DNA from: Druceiella hillmani
Taxonomy: Eukaryota; Arthropoda; Insecta; Lepidoptera; Hepialidae
NCBI GenBank assembly: GCA_039881145.1
Contig: JAYKKI010000015.1
Coordinates: 27,307,501 to 27,371,500, forward strand
Reading direction: 5' to 3'
DNA length: 64,000 bases
Shown in pieces: positions 1-12,292 of the stretch. Each line of letters starts with the position of its first letter. Positions within the stretch are counted from its first letter, which is position 1. A program made the position numbers and the translations under genes. A model generated the notes under the pieces. The model worked only from the letters and a program-made list of their open reading frames with translations. It had not been told where the DNA came from and ran no database searches.

Positions 1-950
1 CCTGGGCAATAATAATATCGCTAGGCTTTTTAGCTATGACTTAGAAAAAAGGACAAACGAACACATATTCGCATTTACAATATTATAGGCAAAACTCCAA
101 ATTAAGGATTAACTGAGTAATTCTGTTGCTCCTTTATATTTTTATGTAACAATTCAAAATATTAGGTCGACCCTTTGCTCCGTTTTGACGTTGCCTCCTT
201 ATTAACTTAATGTATTTGTTCAGTTTCAAACAAGAATTTTTCCATAGTATGTAGTATTCTATGTTATTTCCCGATCACCCAGTCATCTTTATACAAGAGA
301 TCACATCAATTTTTATCTTCATGAAAACAATAAAGAAGGACAAACAAATGTACTTTAGCATTAAATTAGTTAGGATAATAAAAGCAGTAAAATTGACCTG
401 TCTACACATTAAATAGAAACCAATTAGACCAATCAAAGTGCATATTAAAAGGCAAAATAATAGTAGATACTAGTTAATTGTCACGAGTTATTGCTACTTT
501 AATACAGCCACATGTGGAAAATAAAATTATTTATACAGCCATTCTAGTTGGCTTGCCTAGTCAATGGATCAAATCCTAATTAATACAAAATAATCAATTG
601 ATATTTATTTCAACATTCTCATCAAATTGTAATATTCCCACTTTTGAAAAAAATTTGCAAATGAAAACAAATAGGTATAAAGCATTATTTCATAGACATA
701 TTCGGGGAAATAATTTTAACATAAACTTATAAGTATTATCAAGCTTTGGTACCGAGTTTGAATATAGCATACCAGTATACCAAAGGAACAAATCTTTTAA
801 CATTATTATATCATACAATTTTCTTATAATAAGCTTGTAGTTAAAAAATAAAATCCCTTTTGTAATGATTTACAAGTTACAAATGCTTCTTTTACTTCTG
901 AAGCATTTAAATTTACTTAAGAAAAAATTGTGTATATATGTATCACTCTG
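1..950. other. AT-rich stretch, nothing recognised
   Basis: No open frame of note, no RNA gene and no clear repeat could be recognised between the window edge and the (TA)n tract. If the Copia element on the minus strand continued, its RNase H and 3' LTR would lie here, but no such sequence is legible. Confidence 0.4.
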
Positions 951-956
951 CACATT

Positions 957-1740
<784 letters not shown>

Positions 1741-2269
1741 CTAACTTCCATGTTTAATTTTTTTTCATGTGCTTTCAATTCCGTTTTCATAGACTTTTTT
1801 CCACTTATATTATCTGGCGATAATGGGGCTTCTTTGTAAGTATTTGATGTACAATCAAATTGCGGATTTCCATCTTGAGAAAGGTTTAAGTTTTAGATAA
1901 ATTTCTTATATTTTTACTTTTAGCCCCAGTCCTAATATTACTGTATAGAATATCAGAAATATATTTTTCAGGAATTTATAAGGAATCGTCATCAGAATAG
2001 AAGGACTTATCTTGAGATGAAGTTACCAATAACATATTCTGACTATTCTGAGACTTTTAGCACTCAGGCTCCATACATTCACCTACCACTCTTTCACGTT
2101 CGTTTTTACTTACACATTTTGTTAGTGGAACTATAGTATTCTTTTTTTTTACAGTATTTTCTAAAATACATCTCGACTGATGATTATCTTCCTTCTTTTA
2201 GTGTCTAACAATCTATAATGTTCAATGGTGTTTGAATAACCAACAAAAATCATTTTTCTTGCCTTGGCT

Positions 2270-3000
2270 TTCAATTTTTGGCATTCTGAAGTATGTACCG
2301 TGGCTTTATATCCAAATATTTTATTATATTCCCAGTTTGGTTTCTTCCCGCGTCATAAATCTTCAATGCGAGAGAAGTATAGTTGGACATCGATTGGTTA
2401 TATGTGCCTCTGTTGCAACTGCTGCTACCCAATAATGTTCCTGTATTTTGGTATTTATTAACATACAGTGTACTTTCTCTATTAAGGTGCGGTTGATGCG
2501 GTCTTCTAAACCGTTTTGCCGCGGAGTACATGGATTAGAAGTTTCACGAATAATGCCTGAATTTTGAATATACTCTTTAAATTTGTTACTTAGGTACACT
2601 CCCCATTATCAATTCGAATACATTTTATTTTTTATTTAAGTTGATATAACACAAGAACTTTAAATTGTTTAAATTTAGTAAATACTTCAGATTTATTATT
2701 AAGGAAATAGACAAACATCGGTGCGTATTAATTTTAGAAGTTTCTTAGCCCAAGAACCTCCTTCTGGAAACGACAGTCTTGACTATTTTCCATGTTGACA
2801 AGATTCTCACACCATTCTAACCTGATGTTCGGTCAGCTTTACTCCTTCTGAATATTTTGGAAGTTTGTACAAATCAGACATGTTTAAATGGTCCATCGTC
2901 TGAAGCCATAAATAATGATCACTTTTACTTGTCTTACACATATATACTGGAACACTATTCACGGTAAGCTTGTACATGATTTTAACTGACTATCACAACG
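2270..3000 (-). pseudogene. Copia-type integrase and pre-integrase remnant
   Basis: A minus-strand frame at 2599-2363 carries the hallmark PRQNGLEDRINRTLIEKV of the Copia integrase core, followed by an alanine-rich segment ending near NRCP. A shifted frame continues it (2271-2531, including GRNQTGNIIKYLDIKP). Upstream at about 2720-2960 the translation resembles the pre-integrase zinc-binding segment: a MDHLNMSDLYKLPKYSEGVKLTE-like block and then SFPEGGS. Stops and frameshifts interrupt it. With the downstream reverse transcriptase it represents one decayed Copia pol gene in the order integrase then reverse transcriptase. Confidence 0.8.
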
Positions 3001-3453
3001 TCCAGATTTACTTTATTGAATATTTTACAGACATAACTACTAAACTGTATGAAACAGCCATTCTTTTTCAACCAACTCACTTAGAGAAGATTACTTACTA
3101 AATCTGTCACAAATAACACATTAATATCTGGAATTCTTTGTGCTACTCCACTTTCGTCATTTTTATTCAGGTTTATTTTTCACCAGTTTCACTGACTGGC
3201 GACCGAATTTCATCACTCAAACGTCCGCACATTGTTAGATCGTAATTTATTCAATTATATTGATTGCTTTGACCCATAACCTTGTGAAGTAAATAATTTT
3301 ATCGAGTATTTTATTACTTTTATTTTAGTAAACCGCTGAGTAAAAATGACAACCACAGCCAAGATGAGAGAACCAGATACATACGAAAGATTAAGAATCC
3401 TTAAATTTAGCTTATAAATTTAATCAACTTAGGAACCCGGTAATTTAAAATAT

Positions 3454-4112
3454 TTACTTCAGCATACATTGAACAGTTTCATCCTTCCATTTGAGCCAGT
3501 TGCAATTTTTTTGATCCATTCTCCCTAATATTACTAAGCAATCGTTAACATAGTTAATCAATGGGCAATAATCCAATGCAGCGTCATTAAATTCTTTCCA
3601 CGTGCTATGTGTAAAAGCAAGTCGTCTCTCAGTTTGCCGTTCAGCATTTATATGACCCGATAGCAGTGACTCTTCAGGCGACTCATCACCATATAATAAA
3701 TACATGACACTCACCATCTAAATTGCAACGTGCTTGTAAAATTGTCCATGTCTCCGCAACTTTTACTAATTCGTGATATTCAGCATTTTTTAAACTGCTC
3801 TTATGTTTCAGCAGGTCTTACGCGTGACATTTCGCATCTAACCTTTGGCGTATCTGTGATTCCTACAAAGTCTCTAGGTTTTAAGGCCATATGACGCTCT
3901 GTGTCTGTGGTCTAGCGAGTCTGAAATTGCTTTAATTTCTCTACACTTTTAAAAGACGTGTGACGCTCAGCATCTGCTGCTTGGCGCACTAAAGATTGCT
4001 CTGAGGTTTTTTGGGTCCATGCTAATTTTACAGCTTGAGTTCTGTTAAAGCTGCACGCTAAATCAGAATTACGTTTATGTGTCCTATCTAAAGCTAGTAA
4101 AGGATAACACAA
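3454..4112 (-). pseudogene. Helitron-like protein, N-terminal remnant
   Basis: Two minus-strand open stretches (4112-3912 and 3717-3454) and the shifted sequence between them contain repeated basic units: RQAADAERHTSF, RQTTDTERHMAL and NAERQTERRLAF. These are followed by STWKEFNDAALDYCP and LKWKDET. Arrays of arginine-rich xxERH units followed by a W..F..AAL.Y block and a KWK-E-T block are typical of the region upstream of the Rep/helicase domains in insect Helitrons. Only this N-terminal part is present. Rep, helicase and the Helitron 3' hairpin end were not found, and Copia sequence follows directly downstream. The family assignment is from memory of such proteins. Confidence 0.55.
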
Positions 4113-5712
4113 TACAACTACACAACTTTAAGGAAAAAAAGGTTATTCCATGTATAATATTGTACATTTAAAAAATACAAATGTGTTAATAAATAAAATT
4201 TTAAAATAACGAAATAATCACTTAAATGTTTAGCAACTATTTAATTTAACAGGACTTGCAAGCTTAAAAACAAATCAAGAACTTTTAAACAAAACAAAGA
4301 TAACCTTTTAATTTATTTCTTGGGTTTAGAGAAATTATAGAAATCAGCACAAATATTATGAACGAAAAGAATAAACTATCAAAATAATAACAAGAACTTC
4401 TTTAGAATTTGTAAGCATTTTATGAAAACTAAATTAAATACTTAATAGAAAATCGTACAATGAGTATATACAAAAATCAACCTAAAAAGTCAATAGAAAA
4501 TACATATTAAAACTATTGTCACAATGGGAATGACATTAGTAAAGAAAGACATTAAACAGAAAAAAATTTGTTAAAACTAAATACCTAATCAAAAATCACG
4601 TACTCAGTATCTAAAAAAAATAATTGAATTATAAACCGAAAAATTATTGTTTTTAATGGAATTGGTAACGAAGAAAAATCAAATAAATCCAACGCAGCAC
4701 AAATCTCATAATACTAGGTGTATGCAACAATGTTGTCTGCCCTCAGGTAGTAAAACACTACTTTGAGAAATATCCTATCTAGATACATCACGTTTCTTTC
4801 ATAAAACTTTGGTACTCCTCACAAAAGTCTACAATGCTCGGCATATGAAGAGCTTCATGAATATCTTAAAATATTTTATATACCGGTAAATAAACGGATC
4901 ACTGAGAAATGGCCACATCCTCAGCATTTTCAACTTATTCACTAAAGACTGCAGGATGAACACCGTGTATGGCTTCCGTATTAACAACCAATCGAAATCA
5001 TGGGGATTTATATCCAATCAACATTAAAAATTTCTTCCCCCATTAGAAATATTTTTATCATAATTCGGCGCTACAGATAAATTAAATTGACTTTATTCAG
5101 AAATACAAAGTGCTCGAGCTCATAGCATTAACTTTTGTCACCATAAAAATGAGTCACAACTTTTACCTACCTTAACAACGAGCACTCAGATTCTCGAATA
5201 CAACTACTACCAAGCTCCAAATTATTTTCAATGGGTGTCAGGGTACTCGTTCAGCTATTATATTTACGAAGGCCCGAAGCCACTCAACAACCTTTGCGAC
5301 GTTGTCATGAAATGGCGCATATTTAAGTATCTATTTTCAGCTAACATCGCTATGATATTGCTATAGATTGCGGTTCATCCACGCGATTGGGATTATTAAT
5401 GCATACCATGGAAGAAGTCGATTCTCTCCAAGAGTACTATCTCACAAAAGTCACCTATTCAAAGGATCCCTTTTCTAACAGTAGCTGTTTTTCATCAATT
5501 GGAAAAAGACGAGGGATGTGGTGTCCTCGTAGCTAATAACGTTATTTAAAATGGGCGGGTTCCCATTTAGAAGATAGGCAATGAATTGCAGGGAATTGCT
5601 AGCCCATATACCCATAGAGTATAAGGGAATAACACACACCCTTTCCCTCTGACGATAACCCACTCTACGAGGCTTTAGGTACCTTGTGGAATTTTAGAAT
5701 ATACTTCTATGT
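4113..5712. other. No recognised gene
   Basis: Short frames on the minus strand at 4829-5017 and 5475-5663 show no recognisable domain and no splice context that I could support. The remainder is AT-rich with no clear repeat structure. Confidence 0.4.
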
Positions 5713-5714
5713 AT

Positions 5715-5775
<61 letters not shown>

Positions 5776-5776
5776 T

Positions 5777-5846
<70 letters not shown>

Positions 5847-5870
5847 CATACATAAATATATATATATATA
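5713..5870. repeat. (TA)n microsatellite, interrupted
   Basis: Alternating TA tract with scattered G, C and T interruptions. Both strands stay open through it only because TATA repeats lack in-frame stops. Confidence 0.95.
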
Positions 5871-5989
5871 CTTGGATGAATATCACCAGTCATTACGAAG
5901 GCAAAAATAATTTTGCAGGCACTGTGTAGGATATCTCGACTAGGATGAACCTCTCTCCCTCGGTTGGCGATCAGTGAATGAAACACACT

Positions 5990-8170
5990 TCTTTTCTCTT
6001 AAACTTTGCGTATATTACTATCCCGTGCTGCACACAACTATCACCGGCTAACTTCGGTGTTGAAATTCATAGATACTCTAAAGATTCTAATGCAGTACAC
6101 AGGGCCGTAGCCCAGCTGCAAGTGCTTTATATCAATGACGCCTTAATCAACTCGCTAGTCTAGAAATTTAAAGCAGTTCAGAGGTATACTGCCATCAATC
6201 CAAAGATCTACTGCAACAAAGCTTGTTAAGTATTTCAATCCAAAGGTCAACGACCATCAAGGAAAAGGCGGTAGGAGTCAGCACGGTACAATCAGAGAAC
6301 TTGGCAGCAGTTCCCTAAACTTATTTCGTTCATCAAGTCCGTTAGACATTAAATTTTTGGCCAGTACGTTTTGGGATGAATTCTACCATTACTTATTACT
6401 AAATTCGACGGCGAGTGTTACGCCAGAAAGAACTCGCGTAAAATAGAGTACATCTATCCCGGAAAGTCACCATATGCACTTTGGACTTCCAGTTAATGGC
6501 AATTCCGCTTATATCGCCTAAAGACGTCTCTCCAATTTGCATCCAGTTTGCTCTAGTGGTACGGTTGATCTTAGCTTACACAGTACAACTGGCTCTTTTC
6601 ACTATGACCTCTGAATATTAACAAAGATGAGCTAGAGAAATATCTTGCACTATTGCAGTGACTGACGTTAAAACCACTTGCCCTTTATTTCTCAACCACT
6701 CCTCATTCACACGTCTAATTAGGATGACATACTATTTGTATGCTCCTAAATATACGTCAACAAACTTAACCATGTCAGTGAATTCTTAAGTGGAATTCTG
6801 CAGCCGGAGCTAGAAAAAGCCAAAACTTTTATATAAGAAATACGAGTTTAACGACAATAAAAGTCACTTTCATGCATCAGCTTGCTGCTCTGCGTTATAC
6901 AGTTTATTGATGCTCACGGAAAATTGTGAGTCGGGCCCGACTAAATACCGAGTAATTTCAAACATGAATGTGGTTCTGAAAAATGAAAGAAAAAATAAAA
7001 TAATTATTTAAATTATAAACAGCGGCTTTTAACTAAAAGTAATCCTGAGCCTAAAGTACCTTGAAACCAAAATGAAATTAAAAAGGCAACAAGGTAGGAA
7101 AGTCATTTATGCGGCAATTTACATAGTATAAATAATATATAAAGTGCCTCTAAAGTCGTGTTTTTTAATTAAATATTCGGTTTTTGTTGATTTATACGCC
7201 CATTTTCTAAAAAATACATTTAATTTGAGGAATGATTCATAAAAATAAACGATAAGGTCATAATTTCCAAACGCAGTAAAATGCAAAGAGATTTAGTTTT
7301 TTTTTCATCTTAACATCTTCATTCAAATTCTCTTTTGATTTCCATTCTCTTTTGTTTTAACGGGATCATTATTATTATTAATATAGTTGCTTGCTTTACA
7401 AGCACTGTTTTCATCCAATCGGTCACTGTTTGTCCGAAAAGAACTCAGCAACGGCAGCTTTGGTACATCAAGATAAGCCTTACCAGTAAACGCGGTGATC
7501 GAATTTGCAAGACTGCATTTGAAGGCTTAGAAAAACAAGAAACAAATGCGATATTTTCTAATCCGAATGAACCATTTCCTTCAATTTCTAGAAAAACCAG
7601 AGTTTAGACTAAACGCTGATATCGTCACAAATAGATTATCAGAGTTGCTGGGAAGTTTAATACTTTTTGCTTTTGCTTCTGGGAGAAACTCGTTATTTTA
7701 AAGTGATATTTCAAAAAAATGAGTTTCTTCTCAGTCCACCTAATTCAGCTGTCAGGTGATAATAGTATTTTGTCTTTAGATGGAAATCGAGTTTACTACC
7801 GAAAGTTACAAATAAGTACTCTGATTCAACTTGAATACATTTTTTATTCTCCCGATTTAAATAAGATTTTTTATACTGTCCATATGTGTTTCAGGTCTGT
7901 CGATACGAAGAAGGAGAAAATCCGTTCATTGACGTTGTGAGTCGGTAAAAAAACATATCTATGGGTGACATCAGGACATCAGGAGTCAGAAAAGCCACAC
8001 TCATCAAGTTGCATTTTTATCGATGTCCCTTTGCTAACAGCAAATGAGAAAATAAATGTTTATAAATACACTAAACATATTAGGCAAAAAAATTCCAACA
8101 AATTCCCTATAGACAACTTGTCCCAAAAGTAATAATTGACATTACAACATTCATATCTAAATAAGGTATC
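5990..8170. other. No recognised gene; slightly less AT-rich 6.0-6.8 kb
   Basis: The stretch 5940-6800 is visibly richer in G and C than its surroundings, which may mean transposon-derived or formerly coding DNA, but no family could be named. Plus-strand frames at 7335-7607 and 7719-7940 are open for 90 and 73 codons without recognisable motifs. Confidence 0.35.
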
Positions 8171-8171
8171 A

Positions 8172-8218
8172 TTTAAGGAATAAAAGGTCACGCAAAAGCG
8201 TGACCTTTTATTCTTTAA
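8172..8218. repeat. 21-bp inverted repeat with 4-nt loop
   Basis: Left arm TTAAGGAATAAAAGGTCACGC, loop AAAA, right arm its reverse complement with one mismatch. The arms are nearly perfect and would form a stable cruciform or RNA hairpin. It may be the core of a short foldback element or a transposon end. No coding sequence is adjacent. Confidence 0.85.
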
Positions 8219-8219
8219 T

Positions 8220-10811
8220 GGATATTTGCGCGGGTCGGAGCCATGGAAACTTATACTGTTATCGTAGTATGATCCAGTTTTGTAGACCGGTTTATCGAGG
8301 CCATTACTAAAAGTAAATAAAGAAGAGACAGGAAAAAGTAATCTTCGTTTTTAAAAACATCGTAATTAAATTAATAAATGTATGCACAAGTCAAAAAAAA
8401 ATATAATTTAAAAAGTCCAAGAGGTTGAAGTATTTTAGCCTGAATGCGGATTCTCAGGATGTCGCATTTTACGTTCACTATATTGATACACAATAAAGGG
8501 CGGTCAACGGAACGTTGGTTCAAAAACCCAAATATGAAGCATAACGAGCATTTAAAATCTCATAATTAACACAGTTAAGTTCAAATATGCAAGGTTTTAT
8601 CTTATGAAGTGTGTAATTTTTATACATTGCTATGCAAACGTTTTAAATTTGGTTTTATCAGGTTCCACGTCAAACTGAACAATGCAAAATATTTATTCAG
8701 TATTTTGGGGTCTATCTGTGTATTTATTGACTAATATAATTTAAGCACATCTCTGTTTGGGTGAAGAAAACTGCTAGAACGACAACTGAGACAAGTTGAG
8801 GCGATTGCAAAATAGCGAAACAATTAAATGGTGGACTAAAGACGAAGCTTCCACTACCATTATGAAGAAAATGAGATACATGCTTTGATAAAAAACCCTA
8901 TAAACTATGTCTTCGAGAATAAAGTTCATGCCAAAGCTTTAATTTGAAGCAAAAATGTTGATACATTCTTTCGTAAAGTTTTAAACTATTCTAAAAGCGT
9001 TTGCTTTCAAGATATTTAGATTTGTCAGCGTCAGTAAGTCAATAATTCCAAGCTCCTATTTTGTTCATTTTTCTTTTAAATTTGTCTTTTCTACAGCTAT
9101 ATTCTAGAGCTTTCGCGTAATTCTTGTTGAGTTGAAACATTGTCGAAAATTTCTGCATCTTGTAAAATATTCATATTGTTATATGTAAATATTCATATTG
9201 TTATCCTCTGGAATACTAAATTGGTACTAAATACATATTCACCTAAAAATATGAACAAGCATTATAAGAGCCAAATGAAGTAGTTTAAAATGTCCTTTAA
9301 ATCGTTTTATAACGATTTACCGCCAAGTATATGGCAGTGACAGTTATGTAGTATTATTTGGTTAGTAAAAAGCGGTTTCTCGTGGGCTAATTTAGATTGC
9401 ACGAATTCCAACCAAGTGAATCAGCGCTTAGCGCCTGCAGACGTAAGATCTCAGATTTGCTACTTTTGTACATAAGCGGTATTTACAAGCTCCTTGTACG
9501 CGGTTTTGCACTGTCACCAATCATATGTAATGAAATAGGCAGTAAATGTTTCATTACAATCTTTACGTTTTTCCCCACTAATTTTTTTAAACCTTTTTTC
9601 CCATTAAATTAATATTTTCCGCTTATTGTATATGGCAAAAAATAGTATTTAAGTATAAGAAAAATAATAAAAGCATTTCGATTTACTTTTTCGATTCTCT
9701 CACTACGATTTTTAGATTTATGCAAAATGCTAAATATATTATTATGATTATAAAGAATTAGAGTATAATTATCCCTTTGTAATTAGCAGGGCGGAATAAT
9801 TCGAAAAGAGAATATAGGTGACTGTGCAAATTTATTAGTCCTAAGAAATTACATTACGAGCTTTGTTCTTCCTGGCGACTTGGTCAGCAAGCGAGCTGAG
9901 TTGTGACTACACAATATACAAAGTTATAGTAATAGAAAAAAATGATACTATAGCTTTACCTCATTTAATTCTTTGATACCGTGCAAATTATTTTTGAAGT
10001 TCTCTATTACAAATTTCATATTTATTTCAAAATGATAAACGGTTTTTATCCAATTCGCGACGAACAAACGAACGGAATTGTAGGTGTCGTCCCAAAATCG
10101 TCATTAAAACGAATCTGCAAACGGATATCACGTTAATATTATTCCGCTAATTGTCATATTAATATTGTTCCGTTTCATAAATAAAACCGCTCGAATGCGT
10201 TGCGGAAATTAATAAACTGGAATTTCATAATTTTCTATATTTCATGTTATTTTTGATGCGAGTTAGTCAAGGTTCAGATTTCTAACTTCATATTTTTCAA
10301 ATTCGTCGTTGGAAAATTATCTTAAGTACCTATGGACATGGCGATATCTATCTTGTTTCAGTACCGAATCTAGACAAAAGCAATTTAAACCACTAAAAAA
10401 CAAAATTGAGTTATTATTAAATGTTTGGAAATCTAATTATCTTTTTCTGGTTTTTTAGCAACTGTCTTGCATTTGCCAGAAAATAGATATTTCTTCCATA
10501 TTAAGTGACCTCAAATAATATTACCTGTATCAGAATCGCCCAAGTAACGAAATAATACTTTCAGAAATGACCATTTTCAATACGATTTTTCAGGTTCAAG
10601 GTAAATAACAACGCTTAACTCTTAATTTCATGCATAATCATTAAATATTCTTAATTTCATAAAATAAATAAGTTATAATAGTGTATTATATTCAATAATG
10701 AATACTAAAAAATATGACAAATATTTTTCCCCCTTGTTAAAAAATTGGAATTAAAAAGATTTTCATGCACTACTAACTTGATCTAATAATATCCATTATA
10801 ATGTAAACATA

Positions 10812-10812
<1 letters not shown>
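8220..10812. other. No recognised gene
   Basis: AT-rich sequence without convincing coding frames. A 71-codon open frame at 9397-9612 has no recognisable motif. Confidence 0.4.
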
Positions 10813-10813
<1 letters not shown>

Positions 10814-10859
<46 letters not shown>

Positions 10860-10864
10860 GTATG

Positions 10865-10907
<43 letters not shown>

Positions 10908-10908
10908 G

Positions 10909-10968
<60 letters not shown>

Positions 10969-10975
10969 CATACAT
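10814..10975. repeat. (TA)n microsatellite, interrupted
   Basis: Alternating TA with embedded GTACGTATGTATGTA and other small interruptions, flanked by unique AT-rich sequence. Confidence 0.95.
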
Positions 10976-12070
10976 ATGGTTTGAAATTTAATTAATCAAC
11001 TACTTCGAAAGACTATGAGTTAATTTGATTGTCAATAATTTCAAATATTTTTATTATTGAACATTAATGAATGGAGAATGAGAATAACAAAAAAATATTC
11101 AAATGTTATACACGTGGCTAAAGCGATGAAGAATGGTGAAAGAAAATATATTGTTATTGCACACGATAATATTGTAATAACTATAAAGTAAGTAGATAGT
11201 AACATTTTCAAATTACTACTATCATATTTGATGACAAGAAATTTGTCGCTGCTGTGCTTTCTTACGCATAGTCTAATTTTTAAAAAATTATGAATATTAT
11301 CTAATATATGTTATTTAATATGCATGCAAATATAGTTCAACACGGAATACATTCATTTCTACGCCATTGTTGTAAGAAAGTTCTATAATCAAAGTAGGAA
11401 TAAAATTATAGAAGTTATTGACCAAACAATTTAATAAATTTTTTCCTTATGTTTAAAGGGCTCAATGATAAAAGCAAAGATCTTGTAATAAAAACAATCT
11501 ACAACAAAAAATTACAAAAATATTGTTTGATTCCAAATATTTTACACAAATTCTTTAAAATAAAACATATACTAACTGTTAATCAATATTGATACAAAAA
11601 TATATGTGAAACTTTATAATTCATAGAAAGTATAATGTTCTTAAACTATCTACTAATATCAAAAATATGACATAGTTATCTATATAAATAATATAGTGAG
11701 TTTTAGGTTTTAGAAAAATAAAACAGTTCTTTATTATGATTTAGGAACTCTCTTAATCTGCTATTTATGTGTGTATAATACTAATTTAATATTTCAAGAT
11801 AATCAACGACACTTGTTAATTTTTCATTCTATAAAATAATATTTCGGGCATCATCCTTCTTATTTGAAAAAAATTCTTTAGCACGAAAACTATCGGAACT
11901 CCTCAACAGGATAAACCCACCATTGCATCTAAACACGCTTATACCATTTGGGAAAGTGCCAAATAAATATAAAGCTTATCATTTACTAGTTGCTCATACC
12001 GGCTTTGCCCTGGTAAAAAAAAATGATTCCTTTATTTTATTCGTTTTTTTTATTGAATTACTTATGTATG

Positions 12071-12292
12071 CACAATTAAATGAAACTACGTGATGTAGTA
12101 TTATTTCTACTTTCTTTAAGTTCTTTACCACGACCTAGGTTTCGTTTGTATTACGATATCTTCAGGTGGGTTATTATCAATCTTTGCTAATAACCAAATA
12201 AAAAGAAAGAAAGTAGAAATAATACTACATCACATAGTTTCATTTAATCGTGAATAATGAATTTCTACAAAATTAACGCCAAATATATTGAA
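12071..12292. mobile_element. Foldback retroelement copy 1 with one degenerate hammerhead
   Basis: Inverted arms of the same sequence as the element at 42.4 kb. The left arm, from 12072, runs through TTAAATGAAACTACGTGATG and a hammerhead-like core. The right arm restarts near 12200 and ends in ACGCCAAATATATTGAA. The hammerhead remains only in the left arm because the right arm lacks that segment. Possible degenerate target-site duplications (ACTTATGTATG on the left, ATTTATTTATG on the right) flank it. It shares the tail TTCTACAAAATTAACGCC with the two other copies in this window. Confidence 0.8.
12128..12169 (-). ncRNA. Degenerate type I hammerhead ribozyme motif
   Basis: Read on the minus strand: CCAC, core CTGAAGA, a diverged stem II region, GAAA, CCTAGG, TC, GTGG. 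The CCAC/GTGG stem I, both catalytic core boxes and the palindromic stem III are intact. Stem II is changed (TATCG..ACAAAC) and no longer pairs well, so activity is doubtful. Compare the intact pair at 42480-42606. Confidence 0.65.

Noticed and set aside
7335..7940. Two plus-strand frames of 90 and 73 codons as a possible gene
   Set aside because: No recognisable domain, no convincing splice sites joining them, and no codon or composition signal beyond the background.
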